64,000 nt of DNA, from contig DGAZ01000043.1 in the NCBI GenBank assembly GCA_002384685.1, positions 31,164 to 95,163 on the forward strand, given 5' to 3'. This DNA comes from Methylophilales bacterium UBA4017 (GTDB lineage: Bacteria; Pseudomonadota; Gammaproteobacteria; Burkholderiales; Methylophilaceae). The notes under the pieces were generated by a model, which worked only from the letters and a program-made list of their open reading frames with translations, made no database searches and had not been told where the DNA came from. Positions 18,935-28,224 of this stretch are shown one piece after another. The position numbers were made by a program, and so were the translations under genes. The number at the start of each line of letters is the position of its first letter. The first letter of the stretch is position 1.

Positions 18935-18960
18935 TATAATTCGTCCCGTATTAAATTAAT

Positions 18961-19037
18961 GGTGATGTAGCTCAGCCGGTTAGAGCGCAGGATTCATAAT
19001 CCTGAGGTCGGGGGTTCGATCCCCCCCATCACCACCA
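18961..19037 (+). tRNA. tRNA-Met (anticodon CAT), elongator type
   Basis: A 77-base cloverleaf with acceptor GGTGATG/CATCACC, discriminator A and encoded CCA. The anticodon stem CAGGA/TCCTG encloses TTCATAA, so the anticodon is CAT. It lacks the unpaired first base and the three G-C anticodon-stem pairs of initiator tRNA. The CAT anticodon could also be a tRNA-Ile2 precursor, but the body looks like betaproteobacterial elongator tRNA-Met. A TATAAT at 18935-18940 is a likely -10 box. Confidence 0.95.
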
Positions 19038-19043
19038 CTTAAT

Positions 19044-19069
19044 TCTCGCCTCAGTAGCGAGATTCTTTT
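19044..19069 (+). terminator. Intrinsic terminator after tRNA-Met
   Basis: TCTCGC (19044-19049) and GCGAGA (19057-19062) form a 6-bp stem, extended by A-T pairs at the base, with a 7-base loop. TTCTTTT follows. Confidence 0.75.
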
Positions 19070-19097
19070 GATAAACTCTGTTCACGAGACCAAAGAG

Positions 19098-19286
19098 ATG
19101 AAAATATACAAAATTGTTACTAGTTTATTGGCTGCTTTTTTTGGTGTTCAAAATAATAAAAAATTTAAGGAAGATGAAAGGTTTATAGAGGAGCATGGGG
19201 TTAAATACTTTCTGATTGTGGGGTTTTTTATGGTGTTTCTAGGGCTGATTTTTCTAGGTATATTAGTGACTTTTATTGTTGGATAA
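19098..19286 (+). CDS. Small membrane protein, DUF2970 family
   Basis: A 62-residue protein with an amphipathic N-terminus, a charged middle and one C-terminal transmembrane helix (about residues 38-61). The SLLAAFFGVQ start and the placing of the helix match DUF2970, a short family common in betaproteobacteria with no known function. I chose ATG 19098, because the longer frame from 19068 would begin inside the preceding terminator. Confidence 0.75.
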   Translation: MKIYKIVTSLLAAFFGVQNNKKFKEDERFIEEHGVKYFLIVGFFMVFLGLIFLGILVTFIVG

Positions 19287-19289
19287 TTA

Positions 19290-20402
19290 CTAGGCTTTAT
19301 AAGGCGACCTTTCCTCTAATTCATTGGTATAAATATTCATTCTACCTCCCTCTTCTTCAAGAAATCTACCGATAGCATCTCTGAACTGCTCATTTACAAT
19401 ATAATGACTTGAGAATGTATCGAAGGGTTCGAATCCTCTTGCAAGCTTATGTTCACCTTGAGCCCCCCCTTCGAAGATAGATAAATTATTCTCAATACAG
19501 TATTCCTGACCTTGGTAATAACATAGTTCAAAGTGTAGGTAAGGAATGTATTTGATTGCACCCCAATACCTGCCGTACAAGTTGTCATTATCTAGAATAT
19601 TTAATGCAGACCCAACCGGGCCTTCTTCATCGTAAGCAATAACAAGCAAGATTTTATGGGGTATCTCTTTAAAAATTCTATTAAAAAAATCATAGGATAG
19701 ATAGGGAGTTGAATTATGATCTGTATAGGTATGGCAATAGCATTGGTAAAAAAATGATAAATCTTCATCTGTTATATTCTTCCCTGTTTTTCTAATCACA
19801 CGCAAACTTAAGCTGTTTAGCTTCTTTCGCTCTTGTTTTATTTTTTTTCTTTTATGATGGGAAAGAGTGGCAAGGAAGTCATCGTAGTTCTTATACCCTC
19901 TATTAATCCATCTAAATTGGACGCCCTGTCTATGCATCCATCCTGACTCAGTCAATATTTGTTGGTCTTCTAAGCTTGTAAACAAAAAATGGCATGAAGA
20001 AATTTTATGTTGATGCATTATTTTTTCTAAAGACTTGATTAGCACGCGCTTAGCTTCAACATTTTCTGCCAAGATTCTTGGTCCGCTTATGGGCGTAAAA
20101 GGAATAGCACATACAAGTTTGGGATAATAACTTAACCCATGCCTCTGAAATGCTTCCGCCCAGGCCCAGTCAAAAACGTATTCGCCATAGGAGTGTTCTT
20201 TAATAAAAGTAGGTAGAAATCCAATGACTCTCCCCTCTTCTGATGCAATAATAGGGAAAGGTATCCAGCCAGTTCCTTTACCAATTGATAGTGATTTTTC
20301 TAATGCATTAAAAAATGCATAAGACAGAAAGGTGTTGTCAGGGAGGTGATCAAAATGCGACTCGAGATCAGCAAAGTTTGTTTTTGAAATAACTTCAATC
20401 AT
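19290..20402 (-). CDS. GNAT/FemAB-like acyltransferase (PF04339-type)
   Basis: A 370-residue protein of the peptidoglycan-bridge-formation-like family. Recognisable segments are YGEYVFDWAWAEAFQRHG, FTPISGPRIL, and a basic tract HHKRKKIKQERKK near residues 182-194. The C-terminal GNAT half has ALNILDNDNLYGRYWGA and FEGGAQGEHKLARGF. These proteins are widespread in proteobacteria. Amino-acyl or acetyl transfer is assumed from fold, and the substrate is unknown. It is convergent with the DUF2970 gene with 3 bp between them. Confidence 0.88.
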   Translation of the reverse strand: MIEVISKTNFADLESHFDHLPDNTFLSYAFFNALEKSLSIGKGTGWIPFPIIASEEGRVIGFLPTFIKEHSYGEYVFDWAWAEAFQRHGLSYYPKLVCAIPFTPISGPRILAENVEAKRVLIKSLEKIMHQHKISSCHFLFTSLEDQQILTESGWMHRQGVQFRWINRGYKNYDDFLATLSHHKRKKIKQERKKLNSLSLRVIRKTGKNITDEDLSFFYQCYCHTYTDHNSTPYLSYDFFNRIFKEIPHKILLVIAYDEEGPVGSALNILDNDNLYGRYWGAIKYIPYLHFELCYYQGQEYCIENNLSIFEGGAQGEHKLARGFEPFDTFSSHYIVNEQFRDAIGRFLEEEGGRMNIYTNELEERSPYKA

Positions 20403-20449
20403 AAGATTAGAAGTTTAAATTAAATTTTTATCTAAAACGAAAAGAATGT

Positions 20450-20920
20450 TTAATTGCTTGTAGGTATTTGTTTTTTAAGTGAGGTAACGGGGCTATCCTT
20501 AAGCTTTTTGTCAGACACAATATTTGCATTGTATTTATTGAATTGTTTCTCATGATAATCTTTTGCTAAGATTGATAGCTCATCTAGGGTTATAACATTG
20601 TCATTATCTATATCGACTTGTCTAAACTGCCTGGCTACTTGAGGGAGGCACTGCGTAACTTCGTAGACATCAAGGGTATTATCATTGTCTGGATCACAGG
20701 TATAAAACCTTTGCTCGACACTGTCTAGCATTTCACGTCTTTTTTGGTCATAAATCACACTATTCTTAGTATGGGTATGAGAAAATTCCTCTAACGCCTC
20801 ACGTATAAGGTCTAATTGTGATGGCTCGGGGGAGCCCTTAGCATTATTAACATCAGCCCATGCTGTACTTATTGATGAAAAAACTAATATAAACAATAAG
20901 TTAAAAAAAATTTTATGCAT
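20450..20920 (-). CDS. Exported EF-hand calcium-binding protein
   Basis: A 156-residue protein with a signal peptide (residues 1-22, cleavage near STAWA). It has two EF-hand loops, DPDNDNTLDVYE and DIDNDNVITLDE, near residues 76-87 and 101-112, with calcium ligands at the expected positions. It is probably a periplasmic calcium-binding or sensing protein. It is divergent from ompR across a 170-bp region that holds an OmpR-like direct repeat, so the two may share control. Confidence 0.85.
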   Translation of the reverse strand: MHKIFFNLLFILVFSSISTAWADVNNAKGSPEPSQLDLIREALEEFSHTHTKNSVIYDQKRREMLDSVEQRFYTCDPDNDNTLDVYEVTQCLPQVARQFRQVDIDNDNVITLDELSILAKDYHEKQFNKYNANIVSDKKLKDSPVTSLKKQIPTSN

Positions 20921-21000
20921 TCAGTTTGTACGCTTATATTTAAAACGGATAACTATTCTGCTACTTAATTGTGAATCTAATGTTACAGGATAGAGATAAA

Positions 21001-21018
21001 TTGTAACGGAATTGTAAC
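21001..21018. promoter_or_regulatory. OmpR/PhoB-type tandem repeat operator
   Basis: TTGTAAC at 21001-21007 is repeated exactly at 21012-21018, giving an 11-bp period with a 4-base gap. This is the arrangement bound by dimers of OmpR/PhoB-family regulators. It lies 72 bp before ompR and 80 bp before the divergent EF-hand gene. A TATACT at 21060-21065 could be the ompR -10 box with no good -35, as expected for an activated promoter. Confidence 0.6.
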
Positions 21019-21090
21019 AACCAAATTTTCTATTTCAGGGTAATATGTTAAATAATTGATATACTTTCAATCTTCAGCAATTAAAACACT

Positions 21091-21810
21091 ATGACAATAA
21101 ACAACAATTCAGCTCAAATCGCCTTGGTGGATGACGATCCAAAAATAAGAGAGTTAACAGCAAAGTATTTAAGTGATCAAGGGATTTCAGTTGTTACAGC
21201 AGCCAATGGAGCCGAGCTTGACGAGCTAATGAAGAATTATAATATTAGTCTGATTGTTCTAGACTTAATGATGCCAGAAGAGTCTGGTTTAAATATATGT
21301 CAACGACTCAGAGTGAATAAAATAGATACACCGATCATCATGCTCACTGCCAAGGGTGATGAGGTGGATAGGATTGTAGGATTGGAAATGGGTGCAGATG
21401 ACTACCTTCCAAAACCCTTTAATCCAAGAGAGTTGCTTGCCCGAATCAACGCCATTATAAGAAGGCAAAAAAGTCCTGCAGGTCAGTCAGATAAAACCAT
21501 AATTAAATTTGGTAATTTTGTATTTGATTTAACTAATAGAAGTTTGCTTAAAGATGAAAAAGAGATACAAATTACTGCGGGTGAGTACGAACTCTTAAGA
21601 GTCTTTGTTGAACATCCAAAGCAACCTTTGTCACGGGATCAAATTATGCGGCTGTCTAAGGGAAAAGAATTAGATGTATTTGACCGGAGCATTGATGTAC
21701 AAATATCAAGGCTTAGAAGGTTAATTGAAACAGATCCAAACACCCCAAAATTCCTACAAACTAAATGGGGATTTGGTTATATATTTATACCGGATAGTGA
21801 AGTCAAATAA
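21091..21810 (+). CDS. ompR: OmpR-family response regulator
   Basis: A 239-residue two-domain regulator. The receiver domain has the acidic pair DDD near residues 14-16, phosphoacceptor Asp in IVLDLMMP (about residue 55) and the conserved Lys in LPKPF. The C-terminal winged helix contains DRSIDVQISRLRRLIE and GFGYIF. The sequence is closest to OmpR itself. The partner kinase starts directly after the stop. It may autoregulate through the repeat at 21001-21018. Confidence 0.93.
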   Translation: MTINNNSAQIALVDDDPKIRELTAKYLSDQGISVVTAANGAELDELMKNYNISLIVLDLMMPEESGLNICQRLRVNKIDTPIIMLTAKGDEVDRIVGLEMGADDYLPKPFNPRELLARINAIIRRQKSPAGQSDKTIIKFGNFVFDLTNRSLLKDEKEIQITAGEYELLRVFVEHPKQPLSRDQIMRLSKGKELDVFDRSIDVQISRLRRLIETDPNTPKFLQTKWGFGYIFIPDSEVK

Positions 21811-23139
21811 TTGAAGCTTATTCCTAAAACGTTTCTTGCCAGATTAACCTTATTAATCTCCGCCCTTCTTTTGATAGCACAAATTGCATCCCTTAGAATA
21901 TTTGATTATTTTGAAAGAGAGCCACGCGCACAATCCCTTGCACAAGAAATTGTCACAATTGTAAATTTTACAAAGGCTTCCTTAGAAGCCGCAGCCTACA
22001 ATAAAAGGCTGAAGCTTTTAAATGAATTGTCTGGTGTAGGAGATGTGAGCATTTATCCTGCTTATTACTTTGAGCCACTTGAACCTATACCAAATGATCC
22101 TTTTTTGGAGCTTGTTGTTAAAAACATTAAGCGTAAATTACCCCCCGAAACCCTTATTACCATTAACCATTACGACATACCCGGTATTTGGGTAAGTTTT
22201 GAGATAGATTATGCACTTTTCTGGATAGTGGTTCCAAGAACCATTATTGACAGGCCTTTTCCTTGGCACTGGATTGGATGGGGAACAATAGTTTTTATAT
22301 TAGCAATTTTAGGCTCTTACGCTACAACTCAAAGAATTAGCAGACCATTAAGGCAGGTAATTAATGGTGCTGAAAAAATTCGGCAAGGGTATTTCATAGA
22401 GCCATTGCCTTTAGATAATGTTACTGAATTTCGTGAGGTAAGTCAGGCATTTAATGAAATGGCAGCCAATCTATCAAAAATATCCAAAGAAAGAAGTTTT
22501 CTCTTAGCAAGTGTGTCACATGATATAAGGACGCCTTTGACTAGGTTAAGGCTAGCTGCTGAGATGCTTCCAAAAGGATCTGAACTAATGAAGGAAAGTA
22601 TGGAGCAAGACATTGTTGAAATAAACGATATCATAAATCAGTTTCTAGAATATGCTCGAGGATTTGAAGATGAGAAAGTGGTGCCAACAAACCTTGGAAA
22701 GTTTTTAATTGAGGTTCAAAGCAAGCATAGGAGAATGGGCCAGAATTTTAAATTACAAAAAAGAAATATACGGGTAGATGTCCCTAAAAAACTTTTTATA
22801 GACATTAGGCCTCTAGCTTTTCAAAGATGCCTTGATAACCTTATTAACAATGCCTTTTTTTACTCACACGGAGAGGTGGTAATTAAAGCTACCTTATTAG
22901 AAGAGAGCTTTATGATTAGCGTCTTAGATAAAGGCCCCGGGATCCCTGAAGATCAAAAAGATCAACTTTTAAAGCCGTTTGAGAGGGTTGATGAAGCAAG
23001 AGGTAATGAAGGTGGTAGTGGTCTTGGTCTTGCAATTGCAGACAGGATTGTTAAAGTTCATTCAGGCAGTCTGGAGTTAATTAACCGAAAAGAAGGTGGG
23101 CTCGAAGCCAGAATAACTATTCCTTTAAGTTTCGCTTAG
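21811..23139 (+). CDS. envZ: EnvZ-like sensor histidine kinase
   Basis: A 442-residue membrane kinase. It has transmembrane helices near residues 10-28 and 150-170 around a periplasmic domain, then HAMP, the H-box SVSHDIRTPLTRLR (phosphorylated His), N-box DNLINNAFFYS, and G-boxes DKGPGIP and GGSGLGLAI. The start is TTG, abutting the ompR stop with no spacer, so translation is probably coupled. The architecture fits EnvZ, although the actual stimulus is not readable. Confidence 0.92.
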   Translation: MKLIPKTFLARLTLLISALLLIAQIASLRIFDYFEREPRAQSLAQEIVTIVNFTKASLEAAAYNKRLKLLNELSGVGDVSIYPAYYFEPLEPIPNDPFLELVVKNIKRKLPPETLITINHYDIPGIWVSFEIDYALFWIVVPRTIIDRPFPWHWIGWGTIVFILAILGSYATTQRISRPLRQVINGAEKIRQGYFIEPLPLDNVTEFREVSQAFNEMAANLSKISKERSFLLASVSHDIRTPLTRLRLAAEMLPKGSELMKESMEQDIVEINDIINQFLEYARGFEDEKVVPTNLGKFLIEVQSKHRRMGQNFKLQKRNIRVDVPKKLFIDIRPLAFQRCLDNLINNAFFYSHGEVVIKATLLEESFMISVLDKGPGIPEDQKDQLLKPFERVDEARGNEGGSGLGLAIADRIVKVHSGSLELINRKEGGLEARITIPLSFA

Positions 23140-23140
23140 C

Positions 23141-24517
23141 TTAGCCGAACCAATTCAAATCTTTTCTAAGCTCCACAACGGTCCCAATAATAATTAGCGC
23201 GGGGGACTTGAGTCTTGCTTTATTTACTTTCGAACTAATATTACGTAACTGACCGATAACCACTTTTTGACTTTGAGTGGTTCCGCTTTGCACCACCGCA
23301 ACAGGCATATTCTTACTCATTCCATATTTAATAAGATTTTTTTTCATCTCTTGGAGGCTTAATAAACCCATATAAATAACGACAGTTTGTTTTTCTGCAA
23401 TAAGCTTTGGCCAATCGAAACTAATAATCCCTTCCTTGAAATGGCCTGTCAAAAAAAGACAACTCTGAGCATGGTCTCTATGAGTTAAAGGGATACCTGA
23501 GTAAGACGAAACTCCATTTGCCGCAGAAATACCTGGGACCACTTGAAAGGTGATATTTTTTTTCATCAGGCCCTCAATTTCCTCACCACCTCGGCCAAAT
23601 ATAAATGGGTCTCCTCCCTTCAGCCTCAGGACTCTTTTACCCTTCATTGCTAATTCAATAAGTAGCTCATTAATTTTTGACTGCTCCAAGGTATGCTGAT
23701 CTCTTTTCTTTCCAGCATAAATCATGTCTGCATCCCTTCTCACCATTTCTAAAACATCACTTGAAACCAAATTGTCATAAATACAAACATCGCACTTCTG
23801 CATTAACTGGAGCGCTCTAAGAGTAAGTAGGTCTTTATCTCCAGGGCCTGCTCCAACTAAATAGACTTCACCATCAACCTTCTTTAATCTTCGCTTTATT
23901 AGTGCGTCAATATCTTGTGGTCTAAACTTTTTTTTGCTATTAGCAATTTTCTGAATAAGAGTATCCTCAAAAAAATACTCCCAAAACTCTCGTCTTTTTT
24001 CCATGTGAGTAATTCTTTTCTTAACTAACCCCCTTATACTTCCTGCAAAATTAACTAATTTAGAATAATGGGATGGTATGAGGCTTTCTAATGTTTGTCG
24101 TATCATTCTCGCCAGAACTGGCGCTTTTCCACCGCTTGAAATTGAGACCACCAAAGCATCTCTTTCTACGATAGACCCCATAGTAAAGCTACATAAATCA
24201 GGCTGATCAACTACATTCACTGGAATTCGATTAGCTTGAGAAATGTTTGATATACTTTTATTCACTCTTTTATCATTAGTTGCTGCAACAATTAAGACTT
24301 GCGAACGAATATCAGAGGCTTCGTAAGATTTTTGGACAAAAGCTATCTTATTTTTATCTATAAAATCCTTAAACTCTTCTGAAAAATCTTTTGCAATTAC
24401 TGTAAGCAAAGGTCTCGCTTTGATAAGCAAAATGGCCTTCCTTAAGGCAATGTCCCCACCACCAAAAATAGTGACGGGCTTTTGGTCAATATTGATAAAA
24501 ATGGGGAAATTTTCCAT
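23141..24517 (-). CDS. cysG: Siroheme synthase CysG (trifunctional)
   Basis: A 458-residue fusion. The N-terminal part (about 1-205) is precorrin-2 dehydrogenase/ferrochelatase with NAD loop FGGGDIALRKA. The C-terminal part (about 215-458) is uroporphyrinogen-III methyltransferase with LVGAGPGDKDLLTLRAL and VVPGISAANGVSSYSGIPLTHRD. It makes siroheme, the cofactor of assimilatory sulfite and nitrite reductases, which implies such a pathway elsewhere in the genome. It is convergent with envZ (1 bp apart) and divergent from miaB. Confidence 0.97.
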   Translation of the reverse strand: MENFPIFINIDQKPVTIFGGGDIALRKAILLIKARPLLTVIAKDFSEEFKDFIDKNKIAFVQKSYEASDIRSQVLIVAATNDKRVNKSISNISQANRIPVNVVDQPDLCSFTMGSIVERDALVVSISSGGKAPVLARMIRQTLESLIPSHYSKLVNFAGSIRGLVKKRITHMEKRREFWEYFFEDTLIQKIANSKKKFRPQDIDALIKRRLKKVDGEVYLVGAGPGDKDLLTLRALQLMQKCDVCIYDNLVSSDVLEMVRRDADMIYAGKKRDQHTLEQSKINELLIELAMKGKRVLRLKGGDPFIFGRGGEEIEGLMKKNITFQVVPGISAANGVSSYSGIPLTHRDHAQSCLFLTGHFKEGIISFDWPKLIAEKQTVVIYMGLLSLQEMKKNLIKYGMSKNMPVAVVQSGTTQSQKVVIGQLRNISSKVNKARLKSPALIIIGTVVELRKDLNWFG

Positions 24518-24620
24518 TTCAAAATATTACTCTAATAAAAGGCTTATACATACAGGTTGCTGTAAGTTTTATTCTAAAAAAAGTTATAATGCAGCATCTA
24601 CTTACGGATTAATGCGCTGA

Positions 24621-25943
24621 ATGACAAAACAACTTTTTATTAAGACTTTTGGCTGTCAAATGAATGAGTATGATTCCGAAAAAATTGTAGATGTTCTCAG
24701 AGAGGATGGTGAAATCTCTTTAACAGAGTCGCCGGATAATGCAGATATAATAATTTTGAATACTTGTTCCATCAGAGAGCGGGCGGAAGTAAAGGTTTAT
24801 AGTGACCTAGGTAGGTATCGAGCGCTTAAAGAAGCAAATCCAAATATTCGCATTGGAGTGGGCGGTTGCGTAGCTAGCCAAGAAGGAGAAAATATTATTA
24901 AAAGGGCTCCTTACGTTGACTTAGTGTTCGGTCCTCAAACATTGCATCGATTGCCTACTTTATTAAAAAAAAGAGATGCACTTGGTGTACCACAAATTGA
25001 TATAACATTTCCAGAGATTGAAAAGTTTGATCGTCTTCCCGTAAGTAACTTTAAAGGCCCTTCTGCCTCTGTTTCAATCATGGAAGGTTGCAGCAAATAT
25101 TGCTCATTTTGTGTAGTGCCTTATACTCGAGGAGAGGAAATATCACGCCCACTTGATGACGTCCTAAATGAAATCATTGAATTAACTATGCTGGGTGTGC
25201 AGGAAATAATTTTATTAGGGCAAAATGTAAATGCGTATAGAGGCTTCTCCAAACATGATGGTGTATGTGATTTTGCAACTCTTTTAGAGTATGTTGCAGA
25301 AATTGGGGAAGTCAAAAGAATAAGATTTACAACCAGCCACCCAAATGAAATGACTGAGGAGCTTATTGCTTGCTTTGGAAAAATTGATAAGCTATCCAAG
25401 CAATTTCACCTCCCCATTCAGTCAGGCTCAGATCGAGTTTTGTCTGCCATGAAAAGAAATTACACAGTCTTAGAATATAAATCAATCATCAAGAAACTAA
25501 AGAAGGTGTGTCCAGATATTTCACTGACATCGGACTTTATTATTGGCTTTCCGAACGAGACTGTTGAGGAATTTAATCAAACCAAAAAAATAATGGAAGA
25601 AATAAATTTTGATTACAGCTTTAGCTTTCTCTATAGCCCGCGTCCAGGTACCCCGGCTTCTTTTATAAAAGACAATATTTCTAAGCTAGAAAAAGAGCAG
25701 AGATTGCGCGAGTTTCAGGATATTAATATTACTCAAGGCAAAGAACATACACTCAAAATGATAGGGACTACACAAAGAATTTTAATAGATCGTATATCAA
25801 AAAGAAAACAAGGGGTGCTGCTTGGTAAGACGGATAACAATCGAGTAATTGAGATTAGTGGTAGTTCCAACCTGTTGAATCAATTCGTTAATGTAAAAAT
25901 ACAAGCCATCACTGAAAAAAATTTAGAGGGAATAATAGTCTAA
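24621..25943 (+). CDS. miaB: tRNA-2-methylthio-N6-dimethylallyladenosine synthase MiaB
   Basis: A 440-residue radical-SAM methylthiotransferase. The first cluster cysteines are in FGCQMNEYDSE, NTCSIRERAE and GVGGCVASQEG. The radical-SAM CSKYCSFCVVPYTRG is intact, and a TRAM domain closes the protein. It thiomethylates i6A37 of tRNAs reading U-starting codons. It starts the miaB-phoH-ybeY-corC-lnt group. Confidence 0.98.
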   Translation: MTKQLFIKTFGCQMNEYDSEKIVDVLREDGEISLTESPDNADIIILNTCSIRERAEVKVYSDLGRYRALKEANPNIRIGVGGCVASQEGENIIKRAPYVDLVFGPQTLHRLPTLLKKRDALGVPQIDITFPEIEKFDRLPVSNFKGPSASVSIMEGCSKYCSFCVVPYTRGEEISRPLDDVLNEIIELTMLGVQEIILLGQNVNAYRGFSKHDGVCDFATLLEYVAEIGEVKRIRFTTSHPNEMTEELIACFGKIDKLSKQFHLPIQSGSDRVLSAMKRNYTVLEYKSIIKKLKKVCPDISLTSDFIIGFPNETVEEFNQTKKIMEEINFDYSFSFLYSPRPGTPASFIKDNISKLEKEQRLREFQDINITQGKEHTLKMIGTTQRILIDRISKRKQGVLLGKTDNNRVIEISGSSNLLNQFVNVKIQAITEKNLEGIIV

Positions 25944-25945
25944 TA

Positions 25946-26887
25946 ATGGAACTAACAATTAAATTGTCAGGCCAAGACAATAAAAAGCTGGCTAACTTGT
26001 GTGGGGTATTAGATGAGAATATCAAACAAATTGCCAGCGGATTTGATATTGCCATACAGCGCAGAGCTTATAACTTTAAATTAAATGGGAAGCAGGGAGA
26101 TATAGAGCTTGCATCACAACTTATTGAAAGTTTATTCATGAGGTCATCAGGTCCTATAAGTGCTGAGGATATTCAGCTAAGCCTAGTTGAAATGAGTAAA
26201 ATTTCCTTTAAAAAAAATGAATCTCCAGACTTGCTTACTAAAAAAAGTGATTTACAAGGTAGGACTCCAAAACAAGTAGATTATTTAAAAAATATACAAA
26301 GCAATGATATTAATTTTGGCATAGGCCCTGCAGGGACCGGCAAAACATATCTTGCAGTAGCATCAGCTGTAGATGCCCTCAATAGAGAGAAAGTAAAACG
26401 AATAGTATTGGTTCGTCCAGCAGTTGAAGCCGGGGAAAGGTTAGGCTTTCTTCCAGGCGACCTTGCTCAGAAAGTAGACCCGTACTTAAGGCCTTTGTAT
26501 GATGCCTTATACGACTTAGCAGGCTACGATAATGTTACAAAACTTTTTGAAAAAGGAATTCTTGAGGTAGCTCCTTTGGCTTATATGAGAGGAAGAACCC
26601 TAAATCAAAGTTTTATTATTTTAGACGAGGCCCAAAATACAACGCCGGAACAAATGAAAATGTTTCTTACAAGAATAGGTTTTGGAACTAAAGCAGTAGT
26701 TACAGGGGATGTTACTCAAATAGATTTAGCTAAAAACCAAAAAAGTGGTTTGATTGAAATCCAAAAAATTCTAAAAAATATTAAAGGCATTACATTTAGT
26801 CAATTTAAATCTGAAGACGTTGTACGTCACCCGCTTGTTAAAAAAATTGTAAATGCATATGAAAAATACCAAGAGCAAGATAGTTGA
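25946..26887 (+). CDS. ybeZ: PhoH-like ATPase (YbeZ)
   Basis: A 313-residue protein with an N-terminal KH-like region and a PhoH ATPase domain: Walker A GPAGTGKT near residues 128-135, the VRPAVEAGERLGFLPGD motif, and Walker B FIILDEAQNT. It works with YbeY in rRNA maturation and ribosome quality control. It is 2 bp after miaB and its stop is next to ybeY, the standard order. Confidence 0.96.
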   Translation: MELTIKLSGQDNKKLANLCGVLDENIKQIASGFDIAIQRRAYNFKLNGKQGDIELASQLIESLFMRSSGPISAEDIQLSLVEMSKISFKKNESPDLLTKKSDLQGRTPKQVDYLKNIQSNDINFGIGPAGTGKTYLAVASAVDALNREKVKRIVLVRPAVEAGERLGFLPGDLAQKVDPYLRPLYDALYDLAGYDNVTKLFEKGILEVAPLAYMRGRTLNQSFIILDEAQNTTPEQMKMFLTRIGFGTKAVVTGDVTQIDLAKNQKSGLIEIQKILKNIKGITFSQFKSEDVVRHPLVKKIVNAYEKYQEQDS

Positions 26888-26895
26888 GCATATGT

Positions 26896-27345
26896 ATGAA
26901 CCATAACATTACGATACAAGATACCATTCATCAAAAAAAAATCTTGTCCAAAAAAAATTGCAGTTATTGGCTTTCAGTATTCAAAAAAAATCGCATCACC
27001 CTAACTATTAGAATAGTCAGTGAAATTGAATCCAAAGCGCTTAATAATAGGTATAGGAAAATTAATAAGCCCACCAATATTTTATCTTTTCAGATTGAAA
27101 GTAACCCGCTCATTGGGGATTTAGTGCTTTGCCATCCAATTATTAAAAAAGAGGCACGTGCCCAAAAGAAAAAAATTAATGACCATTACGCTCATCTACT
27201 TATCCATGGATGCCTTCACCTAATGGGTTTTGATCATGAGGATGAGGATGATGCAGTCGCTATGGAGAATAGAGAAAGGCTATTGTTAAAAAAATTAGGT
27301 ATTAAAAATCCATATAAGTCCAATATAATGAAGGTAGATGAATAA
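26896..27345 (+). CDS. ybeY: Endoribonuclease YbeY (rRNA maturation factor)
   Basis: A 149-residue metalloprotein with the zinc-binding motif HGCLHLMGFDHEDEDD near the C-terminus, in which three histidines coordinate the metal. PTNILSFQIE is the other family marker. It acts in 16S rRNA 3' processing. The frame extends to a TTG at 26884 overlapping the ybeZ stop. ATG 26896 is the likelier start, but no clear ribosome-binding site decides it. Confidence 0.94.
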   Translation: MNHNITIQDTIHQKKILSKKNCSYWLSVFKKNRITLTIRIVSEIESKALNNRYRKINKPTNILSFQIESNPLIGDLVLCHPIIKKEARAQKKKINDHYAHLLIHGCLHLMGFDHEDEDDAVAMENRERLLLKKLGIKNPYKSNIMKVDE

Positions 27346-28165
27346 AAAGAAATCAAAATTTGCTCGGAAGATTAGAAATCTTCTTATCAGACCCAAAGAC
27401 AAAGAGCACCTGGGCGACATTTTAAAACAAGCTTTTGACAAGCATATGCTAGATGCTGACTCCTTGATGATGCTCGAAGGTGTTTTAAACGTTTCAGAGA
27501 TGCAGGTAAGGGATATTATGATCCCGCGATCTCAAATGGACTTCATTGATATCTCAAAAAAACCTGAAGAATTTATTCCGTTCGTTATTGAAACAGCTCA
27601 TTCCCGTTTTCCCGTAATAGAAGGTAGCATGAATGATGTGATTGGGATATTGCTTGCCAAAGATTTATTGAATTTTAATGAGAGGCAAGATTTTGAGCTC
27701 CGCGATAAATTAAGGCCTGCTATTTTTGTACCTGAATCCAAAAGATTGAATGTTTTGTTAAAAGATTTTAAAAAAAATAGAAATCATATTGCAATCGTTG
27801 TAGATGAATATGGTGGCGTTTCAGGAATGGTAACTATTGAGGATGTCCTTGAGCAGATAGTCGGAGATATTGAAGACGAATATGATTATGACGAGACTGA
27901 AGACAATATTATCGAAGAGAAATCGGGTAAATTTAGAATAAAGGCTGCCACCGAAATTGAAGACTTTAATGCTTTTTTTGCTACCGAATATGCTGATGAA
28001 GATTTTACAACTGTGGGTGGCTTAATTACCAATAAATTTGGCTATCTTCCAGAAAAAAATGAAAAGATAACTTTTGATGGTTTCGATATCACTATTCTAA
28101 GAGCTGATAGTAGGCAAATTCACACCCTAATGGTTTACGTAAATCTTCGTCCAGATAAAGCATAG
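27338..28165 (+). CDS. corC: CorC/HlyC-family CBS-domain protein
   Basis: A 275-residue cytosolic protein with paired CBS domains (MIPRSQMDFIDI and KNRNHIAIVVDEYGGVSGMVTIEDVLEQIVGDIEDE regions, residues about 65-185) and a C-terminal CorC_HlyC domain. E. coli CorC (YbeX) is linked to magnesium/cobalt efflux and more recently ribosome assembly. It overlaps ybeY by 8 bp. Confidence 0.94.
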   Translation: MNKKKSKFARKIRNLLIRPKDKEHLGDILKQAFDKHMLDADSLMMLEGVLNVSEMQVRDIMIPRSQMDFIDISKKPEEFIPFVIETAHSRFPVIEGSMNDVIGILLAKDLLNFNERQDFELRDKLRPAIFVPESKRLNVLLKDFKKNRNHIAIVVDEYGGVSGMVTIEDVLEQIVGDIEDEYDYDETEDNIIEEKSGKFRIKAATEIEDFNAFFATEYADEDFTTVGGLITNKFGYLPEKNEKITFDGFDITILRADSRQIHTLMVYVNLRPDKA

Positions 28166-28224
28166 GTTTTATTGAACTTAGTATCTAAATAAACACTCCT
28201 ATTCTCTTTTAAAGGATGAAAATT

